A stretch of 34,815 bases of DNA from Acidovorax sp. A1169 (GTDB lineage: Bacteria; Pseudomonadota; Gammaproteobacteria; Burkholderiales; Burkholderiaceae_C). The notes beneath the pieces are model-generated. The model searched no databases and was not told the DNA's origin. It saw nothing but the letters and a program-made list of their open reading frames with translations. Position numbers and translations under genes: made by a program. This document shows, in pieces, positions 8,301 to 15,957 of this stretch (positions are counted from its first letter, which is position 1; every line of letters begins with the position of its first letter). The stretch lies in contig NZ_JAUZDX010000032.1 of assembly GCF_030704685.1 (NCBI RefSeq), positions 1 through 34,815 on the forward strand, written 5' to 3'.

Positions 8301-9771
8301 CGTTGTTCCAGATGCCACCAACACCATTTCCGCCTGCGCCCCCGTTTTTCCCGGCGTACCCAGCTTGCGTGCTACCCCCACCGCCACCGCCACCAGCGCC
8401 AATATTGTTGGAAATGGAGCTGCCTGTGATAGTCAGCGTGCCAGTGTTGTATATGCCTCCAACAGCGCTGCCCCCGGCGCCCCCGGCGCCCTCGACCCCG
8501 GCACCACCGCCACCACCACCAATCGACAGTGCCCCTCCCGCGTTCGCGGTGCCACCGGCGCCCCCGATACTAAATCCTAAATTAGAGTAGGTTCCCCCCA
8601 CCCCGCCAGAGGTTGATCCGCCCCTGCCTCCCACCGTCGAATACGCGCCACTGGTGGGCGCGCCATTGCCGCCGACACCGGCACCGCCAGCCGCTCCTGG
8701 TATCGTATTTTTATAGGTCGAGCCGCCACTTCCGCCGGCATTGCTCCCATATCCACCGCCGCCGCCGCCGCCGCCGCCATATGCGGTAGTCCTGCCGCCT
8801 GCGCCGCCACCAGCCGCAGCCTTGTTGTTTGTTATCGTGCTGTTGGCAATGGTCAAAACGCCGTGGTTGTAAATTCCAGCGCCCAGTGCGTCCGCTCCAG
8901 CGCCGCCAATGTCGTTGAAATCAGGTCCTCCAAGACCGGCTTTACCCCCATCGCCGGAAACCTTGCCATTGGTGATGGTGAGGTTGTTGATAGCTACCGA
9001 AGAACCCGCCCCGGAAGTCGTGACATCCAATACCCGCGCGAAATTGCCGCCGCTGAGCGTGAACCCGCCGCCCACGATCGACATCTGTTGCCCATCGTTA
9101 ACGCTGATGGCGATCGCATCGGCTGAGCTGGCAAACGTGATGTTGCCTGTCAGGGTGATGACATCGGCCGCGCCATCGACGCTGCCCGAGGCGATGGCCG
9201 CCTTGAGCTGCGCCACGGTGCTGACGCTGGCCGTGTGCAGGCTGTAGTCATAGTCGGCCAGTGCCTGCACGTCCACTGCTGCGGGTGCTTCGATGGTCCC
9301 CGTGGTGACCTCGAGAACCCAGTCTCCCCCACGTGCTGAACCTGCGGTGGCGTCGTCCGAAGCAGCCACGTCGGCACCAGTGGCCACAGACAGTGCCTGA
9401 ACGAACTGTGCGCCGGCCTCACCGGCCCCCACGTCGCAGCCATACAGCAGCAGGTCGCCATCGGGCCCCAGGGCATTGCCAATGGCCTTCAGGTCTGCCT
9501 GGTGCTGATCCAGGTTGCCGGCAAACAGCGGCCCGTTGCCCAGCAGCAGCACACCCTTGTCGCCATGCGATACCACGCTGATGGAAGCCAGGCCGTGCTC
9601 TCCCTCCAGTGCCTTGGCCATCTGCGCGACCCCACTCTCGGCGCTGTTGAGGACCACCACCTTCACGCCCGGTCGGGTGGCCCCGATGATGGACTCCAGG
9701 TCGGGCACACGGCTATCGACAAAGACGATTTCGCGGGCGGCAGTCTCGGCGTTGGGAAGTGTGGAAGTCAT
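2362..9771 (-). CDS. Giant repetitive RTX-type surface/secreted protein (DUF4347 - repeats - RTX - DUF4214-like)
   Basis: 2469 residues, no Sec signal peptide. Order of parts: residues ~10-178 are a DUF4347 domain (IVFVDSRVPD at the start, VVSHGDKG and LLLYGCDVG inside), as in many very large adhesins. Residues ~180-540 are a beta-helix-like part with a glycine-rich core and a run of nine glycines. Residues ~540-1620 are ten tandem ~120-residue units. A cadherin-like unit with ITDPDVGASE follows at ~1750-1880. About six RTX nonapeptides (GGxGxDx type, e.g. HGGGGNDVV, SGGTGSDKL) lie near residues 2090-2145. The last ~110 residues look like DUF4214. RTX repeats bind Ca2+ and usually mark type I secretion, so it is probably an exported adhesin or biofilm protein; no T1SS genes are nearby. 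No convincing ribosome site precedes the ATG, and an in-frame TAA lies 15 bases upstream, so this is the only plausible start. Confidence 0.85.
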   Translation of the reverse strand: MTSTLPNAETAAREIVFVDSRVPDLESIIGATRPGVKVVVLNSAESGVAQMAKALEGEHGLASISVVSHGDKGVLLLGNGPLFAGNLDQHQADLKAIGNALGPDGDLLLYGCDVGAGEAGAQFVQALSVATGADVAASDDATAGSARGGDWVLEVTTGTIEAPAAVDVQALADYDYSLHTASVSTVAQLKAAIASGSVDGAADVITLTGNITFASSADAIAISVNDGQQMSIVGGGFTLSGGNFARVLDVTTSGAGSSVAINNLTITNGKVSGDGGKAGLGGPDFNDIGGAGADALGAGIYNHGVLTIANSTITNNKAAAGGGAGGRTTAYGGGGGGGGGYGSNAGGSGGSTYKNTIPGAAGGAGVGGNGAPTSGAYSTVGGRGGSTSGGVGGTYSNLGFSIGGAGGTANAGGALSIGGGGGGAGVEGAGGAGGSAVGGIYNTGTLTITGSSISNNIGAGGGGGGGSTQAGYAGKNGGAGGNGVGGIWNNGGTATIDSVTNASLATGNTGAAGAGGAASNGSAPGAAGISTTQKVGVTVANFPTITSATYDAANGTLSVTGADLTNGGNVVVGNLTLTGQGGSTYTLTTSNTTASSTTAFSVTLNAADKLAVNGLLNNNGTSAAGGTTFNLAAAAGWQASATADLTGNGVTVSNVAAPTITSATYNGATHVFTVTGTNLVSTIGATNDVTISALTITGEGGATRTLSTTGNVEVTSATSFTFTLAGADIAAVDALLNKNGTSSASSTTYNLAAADDWNSVVTGGNIQDLTGNGITVSNAPASVSSATYDAATGILSVTGANFTNGGTIDVSKLSLTGQAGSYTLTTANVTAGSTTAFSVTLSAADKLAINGILNTNGTTAVDTTVFNLAAAANWEVTTSASADLTANGVTVSNVAAPTITSATYDGTTHVFSVTGTNLVRTIGATNDVTINKLTIIGEGGATRTLSTTGNVEVTSATSFTFTVAGADIAAVDALLNKNGTSSAGATTYNLAAADDWNSVITGGSIADLTGNGITVSNAAPSIASATYDAATGILSVSALNIVGGDTIDVSKLSLTGQAGSYTLTTANVTASSSTAFSVTLNAADKLAINGILNTNGTSAVDTTVFNLAAAANWNQTTTSSADLTGNAVTVANVSSPTITSATYDGTTNTLVVTGTGLVKPIGATNDVTVNKLTITGEGGATYTLSTTGNVEVTSATSFTVTLTGADIAGVASLLNKNGTSSASSATTYNIAAADDWNSVITGGNIADLTGNGITVANAAPSILSSAYDAATGILSVSAVNLVGGDTIDVSKLSVVGQGGGSYTLTTANVTAASATAFSVTLNAADKLAVGGLLNKTGTTAADATAFNLAAAASWDVTTASGADLTGNAVTVSNVSAPTITSATYDVTTHVLTVTGTNLVQTLGATNDVTVSTLTITGEGGATRTLSTTGNVEVLSGTSFAVTLAGADQAAVEALFNKNGTTATSGTSYNLAAADDWNSPVTGGNIADATSPITVSNVAVPTITSSVYNANTGVLTVTGTGFTSLFGANNDIVANKLSLQGEGGASYTLTTTSNVEITSGTSFTLTLSAADRLGANLIMNKNGTSSTSVNTYNLVAAEDWAAGPDAAVMVADPTGNGVTVTNVVAPTVTSATYNVATGVLVVTGNNFLSLTGANNDITANRVRFLGQGAINYTLTNTPNVDITSNTSFTMTMSVTDKAQLALKLNKDGTSSTDTTTYNLGMLEDWNTGAATAVVIADLFGNSITASGNNVAPAVSGVVTGQAVNDNATISPFAGITITDPDVGASETVTITLDMAAKGAFTAASLTASGFSTADGGLTYTHAAGTPAAIQAALRALVFKPAVGRVAPGATETTTFTISVNDGIASAVLNNTTTVVSTAIAVDSGGGTPPATTIDGVPVTTESGPAGSTIITVPVVLPTRPDTAGTPTPLADIPIVKAADGHSIVSVSVPTGVGLSAEGLSGTSTGSAALAELGFRIERVTGNNPELTNAGQVFYATLGPNEPLSVQILKPTAGVGFNPSVPLVINGSANPADGKQAVIIDARGLPAGSVIQVDNIEFVAVVGNVRVIGGAGQNMASGDSGAQWIVLGPDDDIIHGGGGNDVVGSEGGDDQVYGDAGDDIVFGDAGNDLLSGGTGSDKLNGGTGFDVAIQEGQKTDYTVTLDGAGIKLTHTASGVSDWLVDVEQVRFATGPSLTVAHSAAEEAGAYLFQKWIGRDLNQGEGAIIQSLTGKTALEVATLFAQVFPEQSAGKTPAQLLEGMGAAGAVRVDAVRDITVTGDAGNNTITPTLGLARYVDGGAGIDTVVIPATLGQTYVQSQNNGTFTLQRLTDGAMLDVTRVERVTFNDTKLALDLNGHAGEAAKLLGALGGPALLTNKGVVGEVIRLLDAGTTSQTIAGLGLQLLGVSTPTQIAQTLWTNVVGRAGTQAELKPLLDLMSGGVSGSELTVMAANLELNAVRIDLVGLAAKGIEFA
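4880..8150 (-). repeat. Ten tandem ~120-residue coding repeats, alternating type A and type B
   Basis: Units begin with PTITSATY-like segments near 8150, 7805, 7437, 7087, 6718, 6370, 6000, 5652, 5282 and 4910. Type A (units 1, 3, 5, 7) carries a xxGGDTIDVSKLSLTGQ-like strand and is ~116 residues. Type B (2, 4, 6, 8) carries TNLVxxIGATNDV and GEGGATRTLSTTGNVEV and is ~123 residues. Units 9 and 10 are diverged B-like copies. The A+B pair repeats every ~717 bp; for example, the same 20-base stretch occurs at 6484 and 7201. Confidence 0.8.
8756..8778 (-). repeat. CCG trinucleotide run encoding polyglycine
   Basis: Seven consecutive CCG units plus CC, read as GGC codons in the giant gene. Length changes by slippage would stay in frame, altering only the glycine count. 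Confidence 0.8.
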
Positions 9772-10123
9772 GGTGCAATTTTTTTATGAATGGGCCAGGC
9801 CTGCTGTGGTCGCCATAGGCTGACGCCACACAGTGCACTGAAGGGGAGAAGATTGGGGGTCAAGAAGTGGGTTGTGAGCCGACCAGCACAGTCCTGCGAG
9901 GTACTCGCAACGCTCAGCTGTCTAGCACGCGCGGATGCAAAGGCAACACGAGGGATGTGTGGCCATCATGGCAAGAGACTCTTGAGCAACGTCTGTCTGA
10001 CGAGGCTCTTCCCCAGGCGCAATCGGTCATGAAGTCGCCGCACTGCTGAAAATGCGTACTGGAGGAGTTCATCGCGGTAACGTCAACAGGAGGCCAGCAG
10101 TTTTTTGTGATTATTCACAGAAA
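9772..10123. other. Intergenic, upstream of the giant gene
   Basis: No protein-coding signal is recognisable. A seven-base T run (A run on the minus strand) sits just before the giant gene's start. The giant gene's promoter should be here, but no clear consensus is visible. Confidence 0.45.
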
Positions 10124-10426
10124 CTAAGGGAAAGGCCTGCCCCAGTCAATGAAAAAATGACGGCACTTGGTGGGCGGGCAACAACGCGCAACCACACCGC
10201 TGAAATGTCGGGCTGCACGGGTCGAGTGCCGCGGATTGTTGATGAGTAAATTGCGGTAGAAGGCCATCAGTGAACGTCCCCCCAGACTCTTTCTGGGGCG
10301 GCTGTTGATTTCATTGGATGTCGCGTCGAGCGGCTTCTGGCTGTACATGCTTGGGTCCGTCCCTTTGGGCAGGTTCTGGAACATGAGGCCGTTCATATTC
10401 CCGTTTGCTGTGGGCGTGGCGTGAGG
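10124..10426 (-). pseudogene. IS30-family transposase, C-terminal fragment
   Basis: Read leftward, the frame from about 10426 gives PHATPTANGNMNGLM, then NLPKGTDPSMYSQ, then NSRPRKSLGGRS and AFYRNLLINNPRHST. These match in order the C-terminal block of IS30-family transposases (DPHSPWQRGTNENTNGL, FPKGTDLS, NxRPRKxLG, followed by ELLINSPQHST). The conserved final Glu of the DDE triad, which lies next to this block, is not recognisable (GNMNGL in place of NENTNGL). The catalytic N-terminal two thirds are absent, so this is a dead remnant. It lies between the giant gene and another adhesin fragment, suggesting IS-mediated rearrangement. Confidence 0.7.
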
Positions 10427-10507
10427 TGTCGATCAGCCCCTTGCGCAGCTCGCTCACAGGTATGGCATGGTGGCGTGCTTAATCAAAGGCAATCTGGGCG
10501 CAAGTTT

Positions 10508-10523
10508 CCCCGCTTGCGCGGGG
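10508..10523 (-). terminator. Hairpin after the RTX-adhesin tail
   Basis: CCCCGC-TTGC-GCGGGG, a 6-bp GC stem 10 bases after the stop of the leftward fragment at 10533. It is followed on that strand by AAACTTG rather than a T-tract, so it is at best a weak terminator, but its position fits the 3' end of a former gene. Confidence 0.4.
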
Positions 10524-10532
10524 AGACTACAG

Positions 10533-10781
10533 TCAAGCTAGGAAATCGCCTGCGACGATGGAGCCCGCGCCGATCAGCTTAATGATGAAGTCGGTCGAGT
10601 CCACCGTGCCCACCGAACCGCCATTGTTCTGGAATGCGTACGTACCCGCAGCTGTGCCGCCCGATACTGTCACGATGTAGGCCTGGGTGTTGGCCGCCAG
10701 TGCCACACCCGCCCCCGGCCCAAGCCGGATCGATAGATCTGCTCCGAATGGGAACGCTGACCCAGAACGTCCGCCCGCCAT
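10533..10781 (-). pseudogene. C-terminal fragment of an RTX/bluetail-type adhesin
   Basis: The frame ends with VSGGTAAGTYAFQNNGG, then DFIIKLIGAGSIVAGDFLA and a stop. The pattern TYxFQNNG...D.IIKLxG at the extreme C-terminus is that of bluetail-domain tails of large RTX-like secreted proteins. The ~45 residues before it fade into non-homologous sequence and there is no start signal, so it is a 3' remnant of a second, mostly deleted adhesin gene. The giant gene to the left has a different (DUF4214-like) tail, so this is not simply its displaced end. Confidence 0.55.
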
Positions 10782-11450
10782 TCACGGCCGACAAACAGTC
10801 CCTCGTTGAACAAATCTTCCAGAGCCCTGGTCAGCCCAGTGCCATGCTGCACGAGGAGCTTGAGGCAGTGATACTCGGGAGGTTGTCCATCATCGGGACT
10901 CCACGTACGCGGCTCCCCTGCTAATCCGGAAAGGTAGACGCCGCTTGTGAGCTGACATGTACGTCAGCGCACAGACGCTGAAATGCCCAGCGCGGCACGA
11001 TTGTCTGAACTATCCCAGTCTTGCAAACACCCGCCTAGACTCGTTCTATGACCGCTTTTCACGAGCCTACAAGTCGGCTGCATCGCCTTCTACTAGCCTG
11101 GGCCTGTGGATGAGCGGTGCCACACTTGAGGCCAATTCGCATTGGGGGCTTTGTGACGCCCGCAGAGCACCTGCGGGCAAACCTGGAGCGTTATATCGCG
11201 GTGAAAGCAATGGCCAGCACCGCCCCGCTGGCGCCGCTCCTCTGACGGTGACCGCAGCGCTCCCGGCTCGGCGATCAACTGTTCCCGCCATTGGCATCAC
11301 GGCGTCAATGCGCCTATCTGTGGCAGATCGGCTGCTGGCCACGCTATGCAAACCGGAAAACCCATCGCATCTTTGCGCGGCCACAGGCCTCGACGCATCT
11401 GCGTTGGCGCTAGCAGCACCTCTATTCCAACCCACAACCTAAGAATTACC
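10782..11450. other. Decayed DNA without an intact gene
   Basis: Several frames look briefly protein-like: leftward near 10830-10760 with LTRALEDLFNEGLFVGREW, and rightward near 11130-11220 with GGFVTPAEHLRANLERYIAV. All are soon broken by stops or shifts. I cannot assign a family; old gene remnants are likely. Confidence 0.35.
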
Positions 11451-11748
11451 ATGAGTACACAACTGTACACACCCTCCCCTCTATTTGAGTTGGGCTAGCG
11501 CGTGGCGACGCGATTGTGGAGCGACAGCTGCCTCCCTGTCCGCAGTCTCAACGGCGGCCGATCTGCTAGGGGTGGGTTCCCGGGTCAATCGACCCGAGGC
11601 CATTTGTCAGATCGGCGATGTTTTAATTCAAAAACTGCTAACGCCCAACCTGGCTGCAGCCAAGCGCTTTCACGGCAACGCGCTCAGCTGGGCACTCCTT
11701 GAATGCAAGCTCGGCACGGCTGCTTATGTCCTGATAGCCGAAGTATGA
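11451..11748 (+). pseudogene. Frame-shifted remnant of a small gene, family uncertain
   Basis: From the ATG at 11451 the frame reads MSTQLYTPSPLFELG and then hits TAG. The following frame continues sensibly as RVATRLWSDS, and after a shift of frame as SAVSTAADLLGVGSRVNRP to LTPNLAAAKRFHGNAL and a stop at 11746. Joined, this would be an Ala-rich, largely helical protein of ~100 residues, faintly reminiscent of phasin-type granule proteins. That resemblance is weak. Alternatively the stretch is non-coding. Confidence 0.3.
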
Positions 11749-11885
11749 AGTGCAAATCACTCTCGGCGAGACTCGGAATCGCATTCGGCATGCAGCACCT
11801 AATCGTGGCGTTGTATAGCTGGCTCTGCGTGCCCCGGCTAATCAAGGTCGAGCCCTGCGACATCTTCAGGGACTGAGGGACATCC

Positions 11886-14660
11886 ATGACAAGACCACCC
11901 CGCGTAGCAGGCAAGCCGTTCAGTGCAAAGATGCAGTTCCTTACCCAGAGCTTCAGCCGTTTCCTGCGGCGGCGGCGCGCGCTTGCTCATTTCGGCCGGC
12001 GGCCCATGCTTGGCGCTCTGGCTCATGGCCAGGCGCCGGCAGCCTCGGTGCCGCTCGCGACAGCGCTACTGCGCGACGCCGCCGAGCCACCCGCTGACGC
12101 GCTGCGCCGACTGATCTCCTCATCGCAGGGTCTGTCGCCCCCGGAGGCCGCGCAGCGTCTGGCACGCGACGGCCCCAACGAGGTAGACCACGAGAAGCCA
12201 CTGCCCGGTTGGCTGCGGCTGTGGCACTGCTACACCAACCCCTTCAACCTGCTGCTGACGGTGCTGGCCGGGCTGTCCTGGTTGAGCGCGGACGCCGGGG
12301 CCACCCTGATCATCGGCCTGATGGTCGGCTTGAGCACCCTGCTTCGCTTCGTGCAGGAAGGCCGCGCACACCAGTCCGCCGACGGTCTGCGCTCGCTGGT
12401 GGGCAACACCGCCACCGTTCTGCGCCCCGCGCCAGACGCACCTCTACGGCAAGAAATACCCGTGCGCCAGTTGGTCGCGGGCGATGTGGTCGCGCTGTCC
12501 GCCGGCGACATGGTGCCTGCCGACTGTCGCCTGATCACCGCACGCGACCTGTTCGTGGCGCAGTCGGCCATGACGGGCGAGTCCGCGCCGGTGGAGAAAT
12601 ACGCCGACCCGGCCGGAACGGTAGCCGCGCCGCTGGAGGCGCGCAACCTTGTATTCATGGGCACCAGCGTGGTCTCGGGTACGGCCACCGCACTAGTGCT
12701 GGCCACTGGCCCCCGCAGCTACTTCGGCACACTGGCTGCGCGCGCGCAGGCGGTTGAGACGGTGCCCAACGCCTTCCAAGCCGGCGTGAACAGTGTGAGC
12801 TGGCTGCTGATCCGCTTCGCCGCGGTTATGGTGCCCGTCGTCTTCGTGCTCAACGGCTGGACCAAGGGCGACTGGCTGCAGGCCTTTCTATTCGCGGTGT
12901 CGGTTGCGGTCGGCCTTACACCCGAAATGTTACCGATGATCGTGACCAGCACATTGGCCAAGGGTGCGATGCTCCTGTCGCGCAGGAAAGTGGTGGTCAA
13001 ACGGTTGGACGCGATCCAGAACTTCGGTGCGATGGATGTCCTCTGTACAGACAAAACCGGGACACTGACGCAGGACAGGATTGCCGTCGCGCGCAAGACC
13101 GATGCCTTCGGCCAAGCGTCGGCAGCGGTATTGAACTTCGCCTTTCTTAACAGCTACTACCAGACGGGCCTGAAGAACCTGCTGGACCATGCCGTGCTCG
13201 CCCATGTGGACCTCGCGGTGGAACTCCGGTTGAAAGAGGCCTATAGCAAGGTCGACGAGATCCCTTTCGATTTCGTACGCCGGCGCATGTCGGTAGTAGT
13301 GTGCGAGCGCGATTTGCATGGAGAACACCACGAACTCATCTGCAAGGGCGCGCTTGAGGAAGTGCTTGCGATCTGCACCCAAGTGCGTGCATCAGCTGGC
13401 CCGGACGGTAGGGACTCCATCGATGCGCCACTCGACGCTGCGGCACTCAAAAGGGTGCTGGCCTACACACAGGAACTTGGCACCGAGGGCCTGCGCGTGG
13501 TCGCCGTGGCGATGAAAGAACTGCCGCCCGCACAGGTTACCTACGCAGTGGCCGACGAGGCTGGCCTGACGCTGGTGGGTGTAATCGCTTTTGTCGACCC
13601 GCCCAAGGAGTCGGCCGCACCGGCACTGAAGGCGCTGGCGGCACACGGCATTCGCGTTAAGGTTCTAAGCGGCGACAACGCGGCCGTCACCGCCCACGTC
13701 TGCGCCCAGGTCGGGCTGCCGGCCGCGCCGCTGCTTCTAGGCGCAGAGGTCGAAGCCATGGACGACGTAGCGCTACAGGCAGCTGCAGAGGTGCACGACG
13801 TCTTCGCTAAGCTCGCGCCGCTGCACAAGGAGCGCATCGTGCGGGCGCTGCGCGCGCGCGGCCACGTCGTCGGATTCATGGGCGACGGCATCAACGATGC
13901 GCCGGCCTTGCGCGCGGCCGATATTGGCATCTCAGTGGACACGGCTGTGGACATCGCCAAGGAGGCGGCAGATATCATCCTGCTGGAGAAGAGCCTATTG
14001 GTGCTGGACCAAGGTGTGATCGAGGGGCGTACCACCTTTTGTAACATGCTCAAGTACATCCGCATGACGGCCAGCTCGAACTTCGGCAATGTGCTGTCGG
14101 TGCTGGTAGCCAGCGCCTTCCTGCCCTTTTTGCCGATGCTGCCTCTGCAACTGCTAGTACAGAACTTACTGTACGACGTGTCGCAGACCGGTATCCCGTT
14201 CGACAAAGTCGATGCGGAGTTGGTGGCCCAACCGCTGAAATGGAATCCATCCGACATCGGTCGCTTCATGCTGTTCTTCGGCCCGCTGTCATCGGTGTTC
14301 GACATCATGACTTTCGCCGTCATGTGGTGGGCTTTCGCCGCGGACAGTGTTGCGCGCCAAGGCCTGTTTCAGTCCGGCTGGTTCGTCGTGGGCATGCTGA
14401 CGCAGACACTGGTTGTGCACTTGATCCGCACACCCCGCCTGCCCTTCGTGCAGAGCTGGGCATCGGCCCCGCTGCTGACGATGACTGGGGCCATCGCCGT
14501 GCTGGCACTGTGGCTACCCATGGGTCCATTGGCGTCCTACTTCAAATTCGAGGCATTACCGTTGGCGTATTTCGGATGGCTGGCTGGCATTCTGGCGGGC
14601 TACTTTGTTCTAACGACACTCATGAAGCGCTACTACATTCGACGCTTCGGCTGGCAGTAA
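11886..14660 (+). CDS. mgtA: Magnesium-translocating P-type ATPase (MgtA/MgtB type, P3B)
   Basis: 924 residues, the usual MgtA length. It imports Mg2+ across the inner membrane at the cost of ATP. Visible motifs: actuator TGES at 230-233; M4 PEMLP at 346-350 (family-typical, in place of PEGLP); phosphorylation loop DKTGTLTQ with Asp389; hinge GDGINDAPALRAADIGISVDTAVDIAKEAADIILLE from 666, which is diagnostic for MgtA. About ten membrane spans, including the C-terminal block, are present. GAGGGA seven bases before 11886 supports this start; an internal ATG at 11931 is possible. No Mg2+-sensing leader resembling enterobacterial mgtL is evident in the 137 bases upstream. The gene is alone in its unit; the next gene is convergent. 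Confidence 0.93.
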   Translation: MTRPPRVAGKPFSAKMQFLTQSFSRFLRRRRALAHFGRRPMLGALAHGQAPAASVPLATALLRDAAEPPADALRRLISSSQGLSPPEAAQRLARDGPNEVDHEKPLPGWLRLWHCYTNPFNLLLTVLAGLSWLSADAGATLIIGLMVGLSTLLRFVQEGRAHQSADGLRSLVGNTATVLRPAPDAPLRQEIPVRQLVAGDVVALSAGDMVPADCRLITARDLFVAQSAMTGESAPVEKYADPAGTVAAPLEARNLVFMGTSVVSGTATALVLATGPRSYFGTLAARAQAVETVPNAFQAGVNSVSWLLIRFAAVMVPVVFVLNGWTKGDWLQAFLFAVSVAVGLTPEMLPMIVTSTLAKGAMLLSRRKVVVKRLDAIQNFGAMDVLCTDKTGTLTQDRIAVARKTDAFGQASAAVLNFAFLNSYYQTGLKNLLDHAVLAHVDLAVELRLKEAYSKVDEIPFDFVRRRMSVVVCERDLHGEHHELICKGALEEVLAICTQVRASAGPDGRDSIDAPLDAAALKRVLAYTQELGTEGLRVVAVAMKELPPAQVTYAVADEAGLTLVGVIAFVDPPKESAAPALKALAAHGIRVKVLSGDNAAVTAHVCAQVGLPAAPLLLGAEVEAMDDVALQAAAEVHDVFAKLAPLHKERIVRALRARGHVVGFMGDGINDAPALRAADIGISVDTAVDIAKEAADIILLEKSLLVLDQGVIEGRTTFCNMLKYIRMTASSNFGNVLSVLVASAFLPFLPMLPLQLLVQNLLYDVSQTGIPFDKVDAELVAQPLKWNPSDIGRFMLFFGPLSSVFDIMTFAVMWWAFAADSVARQGLFQSGWFVVGMLTQTLVVHLIRTPRLPFVQSWASAPLLTMTGAIAVLALWLPMGPLASYFKFEALPLAYFGWLAGILAGYFVLTTLMKRYYIRRFGWQ

Positions 14661-14700
14661 GTCGTGCACACAGTACTTCGGCATCGCGCGGCGAATTTAG

Positions 14701-15600
14701 TCAACGTCCTCTGGCAGGAGGTGACCCGCGCTGCGACGCCGCGTGGGGCGTCCCGGCGTGAATAAATTGCTGTCTGGCGCCGACCGTAGGCCCGCCTCGG
14801 TTCGTCGAAGAGCTCGGTTGACGCGCTGCGGAGCCCATGGTGGCGCGCTCATGTTCAACGCCAGGCATGGTGAACGCCGAGGGCCGGGGCGTCGCAGCGA
14901 CCAGCGGAGTTACACGAGGCGCGCCATGGCGCTGCTCAGGCATACGCAAGGCCGCGCGTTCGTGCGATACCTGATCGGCGATGGGGTCGGGATGCTCGCT
15001 AGCCTGAAATTGTCGTTCGGCGCCCGTCGGTCGCGCAGTAAAGCGCTCAGTCTTGCCATTGAAACTCAATCGCCCAGCCCTCCCACCTTGTGCGAGAGGG
15101 ACACTGTAGACATGGCGTACACGGGTCGCACCAATGTTACTGACGGCACGGTTGTACCAAAAGCTGCCTTGGTCCCAGCGCCCACCTTGGTAACCCCAGC
15201 CTGTGTAACCGTAGCCGTAGTTCAGGCCCCCGTAGAAGCCCACTTCGCTGCCCCAGTAGCCGGGGTACCAGATGTAGCCACCGTTATCGAAGCTCCAGTA
15301 GCCCGGAGTCCATAGGTCTCCCTCGTTTGGCGCCAGCACCCAGGTGCCGGGCACCCAGTAATAATCGCTGTCGGTCTGATTCCAGGCCCAGTAGCCAGGC
15401 GCCCAGATGTAGCCGTCGCCCGGAACAGGTGGCTGCGCGTATATAGGCAATGGGGGTGGCGCGTTGCCGATGGGCAAGAACATCTGAGACAAGGCGGCAA
15501 CCGGGGACAGCAACGCCGCGGCTAGCGCAACGCGCGCTAATGCGGATTGAAAGGGGTACTCTGATGGAAGAGTCATGTCTCGAATCCGTGCGATGTACAT
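14701..15600 (-). CDS. YXWGXW (WXXGXW) repeat envelope protein
   Basis: 299 residues from the ATG at 15600, which has AGGGAG ten bases upstream; another ATG at 15576 has a poorer site. A signal peptide spans ~1-38 (ALARVALAAALLSPVAALSQ). Residues ~45-130 hold at least four Trp/Tyr-rich repeats: YIWAPGYWAW, YYWVPGTWVL, LWTPGYWSF, YIWYPGYWG, followed by GLNYGYGYTGWGYQGGRW. This is the hallmark of YXWGXW/BcpO-type exported proteins, common in Burkholderiales and of unknown function. The last ~130 residues are low-complexity, rich in Arg/Ala/Pro/Gln. Its start lies two bases after the stop of a 51-codon gene, so the two are probably translated together. It converges with the Mg2+ ATPase gene. Confidence 0.85.
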   Translation of the reverse strand: MYIARIRDMTLPSEYPFQSALARVALAAALLSPVAALSQMFLPIGNAPPPLPIYAQPPVPGDGYIWAPGYWAWNQTDSDYYWVPGTWVLAPNEGDLWTPGYWSFDNGGYIWYPGYWGSEVGFYGGLNYGYGYTGWGYQGGRWDQGSFWYNRAVSNIGATRVRHVYSVPLAQGGRAGRLSFNGKTERFTARPTGAERQFQASEHPDPIADQVSHERAALRMPEQRHGAPRVTPLVAATPRPSAFTMPGVEHERATMGSAARQPSSSTNRGGPTVGARQQFIHAGTPHAASQRGSPPARGR

Positions 15601-15602
15601 TG

Positions 15603-15758
15603 TCAACGCGCTCCCTTGTGATCTTTCTGCCCGGTGTTGTTGTGCCTTCCGCGTACCTCGGCCGTCTCCGCCTTCTCGCGGAGTCTTTCGGCCTCGACTT
15701 TGCGCGCTGGCTGCACCAGTCCAGGTTTTGGAATTGGTCGCTTGATGGGCTGAGTCAT
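15603..15758 (-). CDS. Small basic protein (51 aa) coupled to the YXWGXW gene
   Basis: The ATG at 15758 is preceded by TAGGAG at six bases, a strong ribosome site. The product is 51 residues, charged and probably cytosolic: a Pro/Lys-rich start (MTQPIKRPIPKPG), a helical middle (KVEAERLREKAETAE), and a basic tail ending KDHKGAR. Its TGA is two bases before the next start codon (TGACAATG), which points to translational coupling with the envelope protein. I do not recognise a family. An earlier ATG in the same frame (two codons upstream) abuts the ribosome site and is unlikely. Confidence 0.55.
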   Translation of the reverse strand: MTQPIKRPIPKPGLVQPARKVEAERLREKAETAEVRGRHNNTGQKDHKGAR

Positions 15759-15957
15759 CGTCATCTCCTAAGAAGTGAAATGCCAGCCTACCCCGCGCCT
15801 GATATCTGTTCTGTTCGACAACACACGCTGGAGGCGTAAAGATAGCGGCGCGTGGGGCGCTCTCGGCGATGCCGCGCAGAGGCATCGCCAGCATCAGGGA
15901 AAATGAATTGAACCCGGGCCAGGGCTGAGCCTTCCGGGCAGCCTATCAGGCGCTTCA

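Noticed and set aside
8140..8590. Proline-rich plus-strand frame (154 codons)
   Set aside because: Mirror of the glycine-rich segment of the giant protein.
13541..14323. 260-codon minus-strand frame inside mgtA
   Set aside because: Antisense shadow of a well-supported ATPase gene.
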